A stretch of 64,000 nt of DNA from Saposhnikovia divaricata (taxonomy: Eukaryota; Streptophyta; Magnoliopsida; Apiales; Apiaceae). The stretch lies in the NCBI GenBank assembly GCA_036435485.1, contig CM071595.1, positions 103,470,580-103,534,579 on the forward strand. Reading direction: 5' to 3'. Both the position numbers and the translations under genes were made by a program. This document shows positions 46,602 to 58,911 of this stretch, in pieces (the stretch's first letter is position 1; each line of letters begins with the position of its first letter). The notes beneath the pieces were generated by a model. That model saw only the letters and a program-made list of their open reading frames with translations, ran no database searches and was not told the DNA's origin.

Positions 46602-49600
46602 CTAAGTAAATAGATGAGGATAATTCTCTAGCATCTCGCTCTCAAGTTCCCAAGTTGATTCTTCAACTCTTGGGTTCCTCCACAAAACCTTTACCAACTT
46701 AACTGTCTTATTCCTTAGCTTCCTATCCATTCTGTCCTGAATTGCTACAGGCTGTTCTATATAAGACAAGTCTGGCTGTAACTCAATAGGCTCGTACTCG
46801 ATCACATGACTCAAATCTGGATGATATTTCTTGAGCATTGATACATGGAAGACATTGTGGATATGACTCATATGTGGCGGTAGGGCTAACTCATACGCGA
46901 CTTTTCCAACCCGTCTTAAGATCTCAAAAGGTCCTACGTATCTCGTACTGAGCTTTCCTTTCTTGCCAAACCTCGTAACTCCTTTCCAAGGTGACACTTT
47001 CAACAACACTTTCTCTCCTTCTTCAAAATTCATATCTTTCCTGGCTTGATCAGCATACTTCCTTTGTCTGTTCTGGGCAGCAATTATCCTCTTCTGAATG
47101 ATTTCGATCTTTTCCTTCGTTTGTTGCACTAGTTCTGATCCTAACACCTTACGCTCACCAACCTCATCCCAATATACAGGAGATCTACATTTCCTTCCAT
47201 ATAAAGCTTCGTATGGCGGCATCCCAATACTCGCATGATAGATGTTGTTGTAAGAGAATTCCACCAAAGGTAGGTGCTCGTCCCAACTTCCTTTAAAATC
47301 CAATGCACACGTTCGTAGCATATCTTCAATAGTTTGAATGGTTCGTTCACTCTGTCCGTCTGTCTACGGATGATAGGCTGTACTCATCTTAAGCTCAGTT
47401 CCCAAGCATTCTTGAAATTGTTTCCAAAATCTGGAGTTGAAACGTGGATCTCGATCAGATACAATAGTTACTGGCACACCGTGACGCATAACCACTTCCT
47501 TCAAATACAGCTGTACCAACTTATCTAGTGAGAATCTTTCGTTGATTGGAAGAAAATGGGCAGACTTAGTCAAACGGTCTATGATTACCCAAATCGCATC
47601 ATGATTAGCTTTTTTTCTCGGTAGCCCCACAACGAAGTCCATAGCTAAATGCTCCCATTTCCACTCAGGAATATCTAATGGCTGTAATAGTCCACTAGGC
47701 TTTTGATGTTCAGCTTTGACTCTTTGACATGTGTAACACTTACTAACCCGCTCTAAAATCTCTCTTTTCATATCAGGCCACCAGAAATGCTCCTTCAGGT
47801 CTTGATACATCTTTGTACTTCCCGGATAAATCGAATATCTTGAACTGTGCGCATCACGTAAAATCTCATTCTTTAACTCTGGAACGTTAGGAATCCATAT
47901 CCTCGAAGAGAACCTTAATATACCCTTATCATCTTTCTGTGTGCAAATTTCCTCACCTGTTAACGTGTTCATATCTTGTTTCATGACTTCCTCCTGACAT
48001 TTTTTTATCTTTTCATGTAACTCTGGTTGAAATGTCATGGTATAGAACTTCTCACTGGTAGGCTCCGAAATCTGGACTTCTAATCTCAACTTTTCAAACT
48101 CCTTGAACAATTCCTTTGAGATGGTAAACATGTTCAGTCTCTCCTTTCTACTCAATGCAGCAGCCACTACATTCGCTCTCCTTGGGTGATAATTAATTGT
48201 GCAGTCGTAATCCTTAATTAGCTCCAACCAACGCCTTTGTCTCATGTTAAGTTCCCGTTGGGTGAAAATATACTTCAAACTTTTGTGGTCCGTGTAAATC
48301 TCACATTTCTCACCATATAGATGGTGTCTCCAAATCTTTAGTGCGAATACAATTGCTGCTAACTCCAAATCGTGAGTCGGGTACTTTTGATCGTGAGGCT
48401 TTAATTGTCGGGAATCATAAGCAATCACCTTTCCATACTGCATCAGTACATACCCCAATCCCTTGTACGAGGCATCGCTGTAGATCACAAAATTCCCTTG
48501 ACTATCAGGTAACACCAACACTGGTGCTGTTACTAATCTTTTCTTTAATTCCTGGAAACTCTCTTCACACTTTTCATTCCATATGAACTTCTCATTTTTC
48601 CTAGTCAACCTGGTCAATGGTGAGGCAATCTTAGAAAAATCTTGAATAAACCTCCTATAATAACCAGCCAATCCCAAGAAACTTCTCACTTCGGTGGACG
48701 TTCTCGGTCTGCTCCAATTCACCACTACTTCTATCTTTGCAGGGTCAACTCTAATTCCTTCACTACTGATTATATGGCCTAGAAACTACACCTCTTCCAA
48801 CAAAAACTCACATTTTGAAAACTTGGCATACAACTTCTCCGCTCTCAGGATTTCCAACGCAATTCTTAAATGCTCCGCATGATCTTCCCGGGTGTTCGAA
48901 TATATCAAGATATCATCAATGAAAACTATCACAAATTTATCCAGATGCTTCCTAAAGACTCTATTCATAAGATCCATAAATGCTGCTGGGGCATTGGTTA
49001 ATCCGAATGGCAGCACCAAGAATTCATAATGTCCATACCTTGTGCGAAATGCCGTTTTTGGAATGTCTTCAGGTTTGATCTTTAATTGATGATAGCCCGA
49101 TCTTAAGTCAATCTTCGAGAAATAAGCTGCTCCCTTAAGTTGATCAAACAAATCATCGATTCTAGGTAAGGGATATCTATTCTTGATGGTCAGCTTGTTG
49201 AGTTCTCGATAATCGATACACAATCTCATACTACCATCCTTTTTCTTGACAAACAGCACAGGCGCTCCCCACGGTGATACACTTGGTCTTATGACTCCCT
49301 TATCTAAAAGTTCTTGCAATTGCGTTGCCAACTCTTTCATCTCCACTGGTGCCATTCTGTATGGTGCTTTGGACACAGGTTCTGCTCCAGGTATTAGGTC
49401 TATAGCAAACTCCACTTCTCGATCTGGAGGTAAACCGGGTAATTCTTCAGGAAAAACGTCAGGGAACTCATTAACTATGGGTATGTCTTCTATCTTCGGT
49501 GCTTGCTTCTCTACATCCACCATATGTGCTAAATACGCTTCGCAACCTTGTCTAAGTAACTTCTTAGCTTGCATAATGCTCAGGAATTTCTTTACCTGCC

Positions 49601-51173
49601 TTTGTCCTTGAAATACTACTTCCTTATCATCCTTCACCTTTAATCTTACCTGCTTCTTCCTACACTCAATCTGTGCATCATAGTCAGCCAACCAATCCAT
49701 TCCTAAGATTACATCGAATTCTCCCATTTCGAAGGGTATCAAATTGGCATAGAAAAGGTAACCACCTATCTCTATATTACACTAAGGACACACTTGATTG
49801 ATAGGGACTCTATCTTGGTTTGCCACCTCTATCACTAAAGCTTGCTCTAAAGGTCGAATTTCACATTGCAATTTACTAAAAAACTTGTTGGAAATGAAAG
49901 ACTTGGTAGCTCCAGAATCAATTAAAACTTTAGCCTCTACTGAGTTCACAGGAAGCGTACCTGCGACAACATCCATTTCCTGAACAGCATCCTGCATTGT
50001 CATGTTGAAGGTTTTGGCTCTAGGTTGAGACATCTGGGACTGAGATGGAGGTCCAGTTATCCTCAGGGCATTTGCCGATGGGGGTCCGGCTATCCTCAAA
50101 ACATTTCCCGACTGAACTGCCTCCTTGCAATCCTTAGCAATATGACCAATTTTCCCGCAGTTGTAGCATGTTATCCCTGGTTTTGAAGTCGGGCACTCTC
50201 CCGCGTAATGTCCCTTCTTGTTGCATTTAAAACAGGTAATACTTAGTCTGTGGCAAACTCCCGAGTGCTTCTTCCCACAAGTTGTACATTCAGGTAAGGC
50301 TGGTCTGATTGCAAGCTACTGATGGGTATTCTGAAGACGTTTACCTTGACCACCGTTTCCATTCTTCGGTTTCTGAAAACCTCGGTTCCTGTCAACCCGA
50401 CCCTCATTCCTTGGCTTGAACTTGTTATTATTATTACTACCTCTTGGGTTCTGACTTCCCTCAGTACTTTCTATCTTCCTTTTCTTTCCTGCTTTCTCTT
50501 TCTGATACAATTCACTTTCACCTTCAACAATCATAGCCTTCTCCACCACCATTGCATAGTTCTCTAACTGAAATAATGCCACCTTACTACGTATCCATGG
50601 CTTTAGACCCTGTTGAAATCTTTTAGCTTTCTTTGCCTCAGTATTAACGTATTCAGGAACAAACCTTGCTAACCCCGTAAATTTTGGCTCATATTCTGCC
50701 ACGCTCATGTTTTCCTGCTTTAATTCTAAAAACTGAATCTCCAGCTGATCTTGCATATACCTTGGAAGATACTTCTCGAGAAATAACTCGGTGAATCTCT
50801 GCCATGTGATCACTCCATCACCTTGCAACAGTTTTGTTGACTCCCACCAATAATTTGCTTCAGCTTTCAAGAAGTAACTAGCATATTCCGTCTTCTGATC
50901 TTCTCCTACCCTAACCAACGCAAAAGCTTTTTCCATTTCATTAAACCAAGCCCTAGCTTCTATAGGGTTGACAGTACCTTTGAACTCTGGAGGGTGTACG
51001 GCTTGAAAAACCTTAAAGGTCACAATTGGTTGGGCGGGTCGTTGCTGAGCTAGTGCGGCTGTCTGTTGTTGAAGAAGTTGGAGAATTTGAGTCATAGTCG
51101 GGTCAACTGGATTTTGATTTCCAGTATTCTGGTTTTCAGGATTTGCAGTAGGTGTTTTCTTCTTTGGAGGCAT
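46602..51173 (-). pseudogene. Element A gag-pol polyprotein with chromodomain, four in-frame TAG stops
   Basis: One frame of 1,523 codons, no frameshift. Gag begins MPPKKKTPT and has the Retrotrans_gag core (YWWES, FLEKYLPRY, FQQGLKPW). Fingers: CTTCGKKHSGVC, CFKCNKKGHYAGEC and CYNCGKIGHIAKDC (50150-50300). Protease has IDSGATKSF (about 49915); RT has VFIDDILIYS (about 48915); RNase H has IYSDASYKG (about 48485). Integrase has CYTCQRVK, MDFVVGLP, IVSDRDPRF and SERTIQT; the second zinc His seems replaced by Tyr (SIYPG, about 47830). The C-terminus RKLRNKTVKLVKVLWRN with STWELE is chromodomain-like. Stops at 50316, 49782, 48786 and 47364 are all TAG. The RNase H end reads VVAAALSRK where VVADALSRK is usual. 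Confidence 0.9.
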
Positions 51174-51712
51174 GATTCTGATAAGAAGATAAATAGTTCA
51201 TTAAACAACAGGTAAATAAACAACAAGCAATTATGTATAGAGATAAGGTTTACAAATCCTGAATTTTTGAATTATCTGTGATCACAAGAGTTATAACGAT
51301 GTATAGAAACAGGGAAGCATAGATATTATCTTGAGTAAGTAATTCTAACAGGAGATATTTAGGCAACTCAGAAATGTAATAAAAGATGTGCAGATAACGA
51401 GAAAATAAAGGTCATGGTACCAACAAAGTTAATAATATAACACAACAGTTTCAGAGTTCAAGGTACACTGTTAACCATCCTACTACAAAAAATAAATACC
51501 GAGGGTAATCTCAATCATCCACCATCTGTGATAACGATATAGCGAGTAAAGAAATTATTAAAGCAATATAAGAATATCATAAACCTACTACCTACTATCC
51601 TAATGATAACCTACACCTATCGCTCCTATCCTATGCCTATAAGGGTTCAAATCATATCCTACACCTATCCTATACCTAATCCTGGCTTGTTTCAGTGACC
51701 AAAAACCTGTTC
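51174..51712 (-). other. Element A leader (5' UTR)
   Basis: Non-coding, about 540 bp between PBS and gag. An acceptor-like CTTCTTATCAG ends 4 bases before the gag ATG. The PBS-side part is shared with element C. Confidence 0.7.
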
Positions 51713-51724
51713 GCTCTGATACCA
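51713..51724 (-). promoter_or_regulatory. Primer binding site of element A
   Basis: TGGTATCAGAGC on -, three bases from the 5' LTR end. Confidence 0.9.
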
Positions 51725-51727
51725 ACC

Positions 51728-54700
51728 TGTAACGCCCCGACTTCCCAATACTAAAAATATACTTTTATAATAAATTATTGGATTTAATTAGATAAAATGG
51801 ATTTTTTTTTATACATGGAAATTTTGGAAAATTTCGGCATGAAGTATTCGTAATACGGACTATCCACCTGTATTTTGACCCAACCAAATTTCATAAAGAG
51901 AAAACATCTGCAATTCCAGCTACTTAAGAAAAATAAACACCTGTTCAACCTGTCCTAACCGATCAGGTGAACCATACTACGATGCCCTCCCGATCATAAA
52001 ACAAGATCGGGGCACCACAACCAAAATTAAATACATACAAGCTGATAACCAGACATTAAGTCATAATACAACACCCCACTACTAACCCGGATCTCTAACA
52101 GGTAGTGGTATGAAACAAGCAGCTACTAACTAACTATTACAACAAATCACTAAAACCTTAATTTAAAAGCCACATACATTCCACAATTAAATACAACTAG
52201 CTGATACTATTATACAAGCCTTAACTGGTCTTCAGATGTCCGACCTTCAAGCAGAGCAAATCTAGGCTGTCTACGGTCCACAACAAGTTCTTCTCAGATA
52301 TAGCTCCTACTTCGTATATTTTTCTTCTTTAACTGAAAAAGGGTAGAAACAATAGCAAGAAGTGAGCCAAATGCTCAGCAAGTAACAATATAGATGCAAA
52401 TAAATCAACAACAGAAATGTGGATGCAACAATATAAGAAATCATTCTTTGAGCTCTTTCAAAATTTGACAATTTATAATCCATTTCCAAAGGTAGGGAGA
52501 AAGAGAGAAAACAATCAATTCTCTCTTTTATATCATACTTCCACTTTTAAAACGTTTCAATTGGATTAAGCTTTTTATTAAAACTGGACAATACGGGTGA
52601 TCAGCCACGTAATGTCCCCATTCCTTTGAAATTGGGTTCCCAATTAGGCAACACATTGGCCTCTATTACTGTACTAGGACCACCCTAGCCTCTTACGCCA
52701 AATTAAAGTGCTGGACTAGGACCACCCTAGCCTCTTACGCTAATTTAAAATAATTAATTAAATGTCCTTAAAATAAAGCAAGTTTCGATGAATAGAATTC
52801 TTATGCAATAATTTAGAACAGGGGGTTATTCTGTTTAATTTCAAGAATAAGTGACTGAAAATCAAGTAAGCAATCCAATTTAATTGTATAAGGTTCGCAA
52901 GGTAGGGTTCAAGTGTGATTCACAAGTATTTAAAAATAAAGGTTTATCAAACTCTTGTCATTTTAGAGGCATAATACAAGGTGATATCGAATATGGTAGG
53001 GCTAAGGGAAAAAAATAGGAATATAAACAATACGGGTAATTAATTAATTAAGGACATAACAAAGGTTAGGGATTTAGAGTTTAATTCAAAGATTACCAGG
53101 TATAGTTAGGCTAGTGTGGTTTAATAAAAAGGATATGAAATAAGGTTTAAGCTAGTACAAAAGGTATATTACACAACAAGGTATAAGGATTTAGAGAAAA
53201 ATCAAGGGTTATAAGGTATAGTAACGCTAGTGTGAATTAAGGGAATAGATATGAAATAATGTTCAAGCTTATGCCAAAGGTATGTTATACCACAAGATAT
53301 GCAGTTCAACGAGAATTAGAATAAGCAATAAGGTACAACAGTTTAAACGGTAATCTATAAGGGTAACCACAAAGGTACAAGGGTTTAAGCAACAGTTTAT
53401 ATGGATTTACAATATAGTGCAAAAGATTTGACAATTGACTTGAAAGAAACAACAGTAAGTTATAAGAATTTAAGCAACAATCCATAAATAATTGATAGAA
53501 TCTGAACTTCGATAAAAGAATCAAGTTACTTGCCTTAACCAAATATTTCCACGCTAGTCACTTAGTTCAAACACCCTCAGCCTTTGCCTTTCCTTTATCC
53601 TTTAAGTCTTCGTCTTTCGAAGCTACACATATAATAACGCTATTTCAGAATTCTATTAAACATTCGACGTTCATCTCTGAACGCCTAACCTTAATCTACC
53701 CTTGCGATAATTCTTAAATTTATTCACTATCCATATACTATCAATTCTTGACCACTGACACAATTATATAATTATGATTGCTAAATACTTAAATAATCAC
53801 ATAAATAAAATATAATCCAAATACCACTCTATACTAGTAGTACATACATATATACATAGACTCGAGAAAATACAATTAATATTTTTAGAAAAATTTTGAC
53901 GGCATCCCCTTTATACGGGTGACTGCTAGTCGGAACATACCCGACTCAAATAGACTCAAACAGCCACTTAAGGCAACAATGGTTCAATACCACCACAATA
54001 TTCCATTATAAACCAATTACTAACTTCACTTTAAAATACAACTTATTTTATACTATCCATGTACAATCAAATATCTACATACAATCTTATATTCAATCTA
54101 TATTCCATAAGTACAACACTTAACTCAATTAATAAAATCTCTATCCACAAAACAGCGAAGGGGAATCGTTGCAGCTTAGTAATTAAATCACCAGCCATGA
54201 ACCACACATACACCCGGTATCCATAAACACACACGCAGAATTCACTGAATATACACACACGCACATAACTACGAATTAGTACACCCAGAAGTACTTACTC
54301 ACAACCACATACGGCCCAAACAACAATCATAACAGGATTATTTAGTTCAAATTCGAACTACAAGAGAGAAAAGAAGATTACCATGGTAGCTTTGACAGAA
54401 CCGAGACAAACTTTCCCACACCCAGCTTTTATACTCACACGCGCGCAGTGATCATACGCACACAAATGTACGAGAGGGCATAGAGAGGGGAGGGAGAGAG
54501 TTCCTCGGGAGAGAAAACGAGAGAGGGAGAGATTAAATGATGAAAACAAAAGAGATTTGAGCGAGATTAGGAAGAGAGAAGTGAACCTTTGAGCGAGAAA
54601 AAGATTAATCGAGAGAGATCTGGAGGAAAATAAAGCTGGGCAACACAGTTTTTGGGGAAAAAAAATAGTCGATTTAGGGATTAAAAGGAGTAAAGTAATT

Positions 54701-55230
54701 TAGGAAATGTTTCTAGAATTTTTCTGATTTTAAAACAATTAAATCCAGTTGTGTAAATTACAAAATAGATGAATAAAGTCTCAAAATTATTTTTAAAAAG
54801 TATCAAGTAAAATTATCCACCTCCCCATATTTTTAAAATAATTTTAGGATCAATAACGAATTAATTATGAATTTTACAAGTTTAAATCCATAAAACACAA
54901 AATAATTCATAAAATCATTTTAAAATCCTTAAAAACCAAAATAAATCCATCTAATATTTTTAAAACTCAAATAAACTAATAAAGTAAATAATACAAAAGA
55001 TTTCATGATTTATGCTAATCCCGATAATTTTATAAAACTCTCAGAAGATAAATAAAACATGATTTAAATAGAATTTAATCCCCAAAGATAAAATTAAAAA
55101 TAAAAAAATAAGTAGACTTATCTGACACATATAAATCATCAAATAAACCCACAAAACGAAATCACACATATTTCACATTTAATATTAAATAAATAATTGT
55201 AAATATTACAAAAATTTCTAAGGCGTTATA
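51728..55230 (-). mobile_element. Element A 5' LTR
   Basis: 3,503 bp, the fuller LTR copy. Ends TGTAACGCC / GGCGTTATA; conserved hairpin AGTGAGCCAAATGCTCAG at about 52360-52377; CA- and GA-rich tracts near 54200-54560. ORFs in it recur in the 3' LTR and are not genes. Confidence 0.9.
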
Positions 55231-57416
55231 CTCAAGCTACCACCACAGCTGATGTTCTTCTTCATCAACAACTAATGCTGTCTGCTATGATAAAGCATAT
55301 GGGGCTCCCTCTACCTGATGAATCTATTAATCCCACATCTTCCAACCCAAGGGTCTCTACCAAAGCCTCTGTGCCTGACAACAAGCCTAAGGGTGAGAAG
55401 AGGAACTTAAGGACATCAAAGCCTATGGGGGAGCAGCAGACTAAGGGAGAGAAGCCTAAGGAGAAAGGCATAATCATAACTGAGGGTGGTCAACCAAAAA
55501 TCTCAAAACCTACAACCTCTCATATTCAAGGCAAGGGCAAAGCCAAAGTCAATGCACCTCTACCTTCTCTACCAACTGTCACTTAACCTCCTGTACACAT
55601 CACTACCCCAAGTGGCCAAAAACAAACTATCACCTCTATAGTGGTCGCAGGATCTATGCCAACTGAGCAAGCTAAAACCTCCAGAAATGAAGAAGATCAA
55701 CCAGTTGAAGTGGATGTAGTTACTGAGGCCAAGCTGAAAGAAGTAGCAAATTCAGAAACTTATCATAATGTTGCCTTCTTGAAGTTTCTGCAAGTCTCTC
55801 GAGCAAAGGTTGGAGGGAATACATTGGAGTACAGAAGGAGTCTGAGAGAACAAATCAAATTTCTGACAGTGATTCCAAGGAAGCTAAATCAAATCTATCT
55901 CAAGGAGATTATGATGGTGACCAGTGGTAAAATATGGCATCTATCTTATGACACCTTGAAGGCTCTAAAATTCACAGAGATTGATGTTATCCTAGGGTTG
56001 ATAGAGAAGAAGGGAGAGAACAACAAGAGTCTATATGCTGATCTGAGGAATGGTCAACAAGCTAGGTTGCCTGAAGTTTGCACTTATCCAAGAACAATTA
56101 TCTATCAGTGTGGCACAAAGATTGAGGATATTAAACAGCTGGTCATTCCCAAGGATCTCAATCTCCAGGATCACAGACTTATCATTGACATTATTGATAA
56201 ACTACAAAAGAAGAATGGGATGAGAACTGGTGAAGAAGTAGAGGCATTGCACATTCTCAGAACCTTCATTGCCATAGGTGAGATTCTAGAAATAGCCAAG
56301 GGAAGGAGAAATAAGGATGATGAAGATGAAGACAAAAGTGATGGGAGAAGAAGACATCACAGGAGTGATAAGGGTGATGAAGACAAGAAGAAGAAGAAGG
56401 ACAGCAAGGACAAGAAGGATGATCATGACCAAGGCAAAGTCTATGAGAGGAAAAGTGGAAAACAGCAAGCCTTAGGCATTGCTAACTGTAACCTCATCAT
56501 AACACAAGACTCTAAGTCTAGGGTGAATACAGTTAGTAGTGACCTATCAAAATCTATATCTATGGCTTCTACAACTGTTTTGCCACCTCAAGAAGAGAAG
56601 GATATTCAACTCAAGAAACCATCTGTATGTTTCCAAAAGCAAACTGCTAATGGTGTACTACAATGATCTACTTGCAAAGGTAACAAGTTTCTGCTAAGCA
56701 ACCAAGTGAAAAATATCAAATTCAAACATGCTGTAAGAAGAGTGAAGCCATCTAAATCAAGAGCCCTAACTATCATTCCAGGATTAAAACTCCAACCACT
56801 AGATGAAGACTTTGATGAAGACCAACTACATTTCCTATGGGCTCAAAGAATCTATCATGTTGCCATTGTTGATGACTGCCTTGAAATTAAATATACTGAT
56901 GGAAGACAGAAGAAATTCAGGCAAGGGACATGTCAGCATTGGGGCAAACTAAATGATATAGAAAGGATTATTGCTATGTTGGATTCTAAAGATATAGTGG
57001 AAAGAGTATGGAAGCTGGAGTTGATTGACTTTGTCAAGATGAAGAGAGATCACCAGGCAGAACAGAAAAAGAAAAGTGAGGAGCTGTTAAAGAAAAGAGA
57101 GGAGGAGTTTGTTGCTATGGAAACTAAGGCGGATGAGTTAAGAGCCATGGGTCTGTGTAGAGTCAAGTATAATCCTTACATTATTGAATACAAGAAATAT
57201 GGAAGAACTGTGAAGATTAGAATGGACTACATCAGTTCCTACTCTGAGAAACAGCTGAATGAAGTTTTTAAAGATCTATCAGGCTCTCCTCTAATTGAGG
57301 AACTCACTGCTATAGAAGACATTATTCTTGCTATGGAAGAAAATGCAAAGAAGAAAGCTAAAGAAGATGAAAAAAGAAGAAAAATGAGAATCTTCAAGCA
57401 AAAGCTCAAGAGATGA
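55231..57416 (+). pseudogene. Element E ORF3, 3' part
   Basis: Continues ORF3 beyond element A, reading TQATTTADVLLHQQ from the junction, in one frame to TGA at 57414-57416, with internal TAA at 55584-55586 and TGA at 56664-56666. A Lys/Pro-rich linker (55380-55560) is followed by a globular-looking part (55700-56270), a Lys/Asp/Arg-rich tract (about 56300-56460), a second compact part and a C-terminal Lys/Glu coiled coil (57040-57160, 57340-57410). No transmembrane helix is seen. With the 5' part the ORF would be roughly 1,000 codons. Role unknown. Confidence 0.6.
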
Positions 57417-57583
57417 ATCCAAAAGGATATGGCTAGTAATTTTTCATAACTTGTAAGGATGCCTCTTTGTATTTTCAATCAAATTACATACCTGTACTTT
57501 TCAAGTTTTATCTTTATGTATGTTAGGCTTGTTATCAGACATGAAATTGTGACTAAGGGTCTTACTCACAATTTGGGGGAGAT
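57417..57583 (+). other. Element E 3' UTR and PPT
   Basis: Short non-coding stretch ending in TTTGGGGGAGAT (57572-57583), the PPT directly before the LTR start TGTTAGTC. Confidence 0.8.
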
Positions 57584-58911
57584 TGTTAGTCATAGAGGCA
57601 TGTCTGTATACATCTAATAACAAGCCTAATTGACTGTAATGCTGTGCATTACCTACATGACCTCTTAACTGAGGGAACCTCTAGTTGTAGAGTTTCTACT
57701 TGTTGTAGTACTTGTAATAGGCATCAAATTCTACCTGTGTAATTGTAATTAAAGTTAGAGAATAATGCTTGAAAGAAGTTCCAAGGATCATGCCTCAAGT
57801 TTGAAGACCAAGACTTTCAAAATAAACACATTTGGAATTTGGAAAATGAAGATTTGCCTAAGTACCAATTCGAGAAGTTTTTTGATTTATTCGAGAAGTC
57901 TAGCTTTCGAGAAGTCAGGGATTCGATATCTACAAAGACATTATTCGATATCTCTGAATGCACTGTTTGATATCTCATTCGATATCTCAGAGATTCGATA
58001 TGTCTACTACTCTATTCGAGAACTCAGAAAGTCAACAAATCAAAGTATCATTCGAGTTCTCTAGGAGTCAACAAGTCAATGTTCCATTCGATATCTCAAT
58101 GACTCAGGAAGCTATTCAATATCTCAGGGATTCGATAAGTAAAATGCTCTATTCGATATCTCAAGGATCCCTGGAGAAAGGACTTATTCGAGAAGTGATT
58201 CAATATGTCAGCTCAACAGTATTCAAGAACTCAGAGTTATCGATTAAGCCAATTCTAGTTCTCGAATCACGAACAGAGTTACTTCTCGACTGCAATATTG
58301 GAGACAAAATACTGAAGAATTGTATAAGTCAGAAACCTGCAACAAGCCAAGATGCTTTATGGACCACATACTGTAAAGCACGTTGGAAAGCCTACAAAGA
58401 AGCTTGGAGAGATAGTACAAGAGACAAAGACCTAAAGAAGTGGATCTGAACAGAGTTCTAAGAAGTCAAATCTGTAGCAGTTTGGATGTTTACTAAAATA
58501 GGATAGACACATTAGAAAACAAATTTGTCTGCTACCTTATTTGTTGTAAGCAAGTTGTTCACATGACATAAGTGAACAACCCTACTTCTTTAGCGAGGAT
58601 AATCATCAAAAAGACTGATCAATAGTTTTTACATGTAATATCTCTCTGAGAAAGAAGCTGAGAATACTAACATTTGTATTCACAGATTGTATCAAATCTT
58701 TATCTAATACAATATTAGATTAAAGTGAGTGATCGTGTTCTTGTGTTTATATTCCGCACTTACATAATCTGTTAAACACAAACACACACTTTGTTACACA
58801 ACCAGATTCAAACCCTTAAAACAACCTTCACCTAAAACACTTATCAGAAGAAAAGTTTGAGAATTCATTCACCCCCCTCTGTATTTTCTTCGGTATATTC
58901 AATACTCAACA
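57584..58911 (+). mobile_element. Element E 3' LTR
   Basis: 1,328 bp, TGTTAGTC...ACTCAACA. The 5' half contains a cluster of short repeats (57867-58200). The only complete LTR of E. The small ORFs inside are not supported as genes. Confidence 0.88.
57867..58200. repeat. Clustered TTCGAGAA / TTCGATATCTC repeats in E's LTR
   Basis: About fifteen degenerate units starting ATTCGA recur every 15-30 bp: ATTCGAGAAGT (57868, 57889, 57904, 58014, 58186) and ATTCGATATCTC (57921, 57943, 57977, 58086, 58151 and others). TTCGAGAA fits the two-pentamer heat-shock pattern TTCnnGAA; whether it acts as a promoter element is unknown. Confidence 0.75.

Larger units (their letters stand above)
43083..55230 (-). 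mobile_element. Element A: Tekay-like chromovirus (Ty3/gypsy) inside E's ORF3
   Basis: Minus-strand element: 5' LTR 55230-51728, PBS, leader, gag-pol 51173-46602, PPT 46562-46577, 3' LTR 46561-43390. To the left of the 3' LTR, 43083-43389 repeats the leader and PBS of 51421-51727: the remnant of a second, truncated unit. No target duplication is seen at the outer ends. LTR divergence is roughly 1.5% by eye, ignoring two deletions. The C-terminal chromodomain-like segment and Gag type support a Tekay/Del affiliation. Confidence 0.87.
35014..58911 (+). mobile_element. Element E: Sirevirus-like Ty1/copia element, hosts A and D
   Basis: A + strand element: partial 5' LTR (35014-35561), PBS, decayed gag and pol (35606-41355), a third ORF split by element A (42194-43082 and 55231-57416), PPT and complete 3' LTR (57584-58911). 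The 548 bp shared by the LTRs differ at about 14 sites (~2.6%), making E the oldest member of the nest. A UBN2-type Gag with a long extension and a large ORF after pol are features of the Sirevirus lineage; that assignment is by recall. Confidence 0.8.

Noticed and set aside
42194..57416. E's ORF3 as a retroviral-type envelope gene
   Set aside because: No signal peptide, transmembrane segment or cleavage-site-like region is visible in either half.
57765..58449. Overlapping ORFs of 99 and 163 aa in E's 3' LTR
   Set aside because: Composition follows the TTCGATATCTC repeats (Ser/Ile/Arg-rich); the region is LTR.
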